Below are positions 13,963 to 14,137 of a stretch of 14,137 nt of DNA, piece after piece. The stretch lies in NCBI GenBank assembly GCA_022785155.1, contig JALFRH010000027.1:1-14137 (forward strand). Reading direction: 5' to 3'. The stretch comes from Spirochaetales bacterium. GTDB taxonomy: Bacteria; Spirochaetota; Spirochaetia; Sphaerochaetales; Sphaerochaetaceae. Below the pieces are notes generated by a model. The model saw nothing but the letters and a program-made list of their open reading frames with translations, did no database searches and had not been told where the DNA came from. Within the stretch, counting starts at the first letter, position 1, and every line of letters begins with the position of its first letter. The position numbers and the translations under genes are program-made.

Positions 13963-14137
13963 CTTTCTTTTCCAACCTCCTCCAACAAGTCTTCCGAAGT
14001 ATAGAATCCTAACATGGAAGATAGGCTCTTTCCACACTTCTGATGAAGTATCACTCCATTTATTGCACTTTCCAATACTCCCATACCTGAAGAAAGGAAG
14101 GCCCCGATGATACCAGAGAGCACATCTCCGCTTCCAG
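13959..14137 (-). CDS. nnrD: ADP/ATP-dependent NAD(P)H-hydrate dehydratase, C-terminal end
   Basis: Only the last 59 codons are in the window; the gene enters from the right edge on the minus strand. The reading is GSGDVLSGIIGAFLSSG (visible residues 1-17, just inside the edge), then GVILHQKCG and the ending EDLLEEVGKER. GSGDVL(A/S)GII followed by a GVxLH motif is the diagnostic C-terminus of the ribokinase-like YjeF_C domain, which removes water from damaged (hydrated) NADH or NADPH using ADP or ATP; the Asp of GSGD is the catalytic base. The upstream half, and any fused NnrE epimerase domain, lies outside. The stop TGA overlaps the ATG of the membrane protein gene. Confidence 0.88.
   Translation of the reverse strand, partial: GSGDVLSGIIGAFLSSGMGVLESAINGVILHQKCGKSLSSMLGFYTSEDLLEEVGKER

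Noticed and set aside
1..14137. CRISPR array, transposon ends, tRNA or rRNA genes, prophage signs
   Set aside because: I looked for regularly spaced repeats, terminal inverted repeats, transposase motifs and cloverleaf-like sequences and saw none.

Overview
The window looks like an ordinary chromosomal segment of a spirochaete, probably of the Treponema/Sphaerochaeta kind. The basis is the long 332-residue class II fructose-bisphosphate aldolase, the infC-rpmI-rplT cluster followed by a small coiled-coil gene, and the overall protein character (inference, not a database match). Base composition is moderate. Coding density is high, Shine-Dalgarno sites of the AGGAGG kind are common, and there are no insertion sequences, phage genes, CRISPR repeats or tRNA/rRNA genes.

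Layout. (1) 1-1316: the 3' part of a TatD-type hydrolase converges on, and overlaps, a gene for a membrane-anchored protein of unknown function. (2) 1335-2433: fba with its own promoter and a clear terminator. (3) 2507-4196: translation operon infC (IF-3), rpmI (L35), rplT (L20) and a small coiled-coil protein, closed by a strong terminator. (4) 4232-4452: a 6S RNA gene (ssrS), not represented by any ORF, with its own promoter and terminal U-tract. (5) 4518-8760: a run of close-packed genes: a TPR protein ending in a Cys/His-rich tail, tsaE, tsaB, trxB and an exported protein of unknown function. (6) 8858-11898: glycogen synthesis, glgA then glgC, separated by 238 bases that hold hairpins. (7) 11979-12875: an EamA-type drug/metabolite transporter on the minus strand. 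(8) 13147-14137, minus strand: the 3' end of an NAD(P)HX dehydratase gene (nnrD), a small membrane protein starting in an ATGA overlap, and a NUDIX hydrolase.

How they fit together. Segments 3 and 4 are growth-related: initiation factor, two ribosomal proteins and the RNA that titrates RNA polymerase holoenzyme. Segment 5 joins two of the enzymes for the t6A modification of tRNA (TsaE and TsaB; TsaD and TsaC lie elsewhere) with thioredoxin reductase. Segment 6 makes ADP-glucose and polymerises it, and GlgC looks like the cyanobacterial/plant type rather than the enterobacterial one. Segment 8 reads as a small metabolite-repair operon (repair of hydrated NAD(P)H plus a nucleotide-cleaning NUDIX protein) with an uncharacterised membrane protein between the two.

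The observations most worth a second look are the 6S RNA beside a coiled-coil gene, the metal-binding-like tail of the TPR protein, the repair operon with its unexplained membrane protein, and the glgA promoter that may give a leaderless message. I did not find a wholly new defence or mobile system here.
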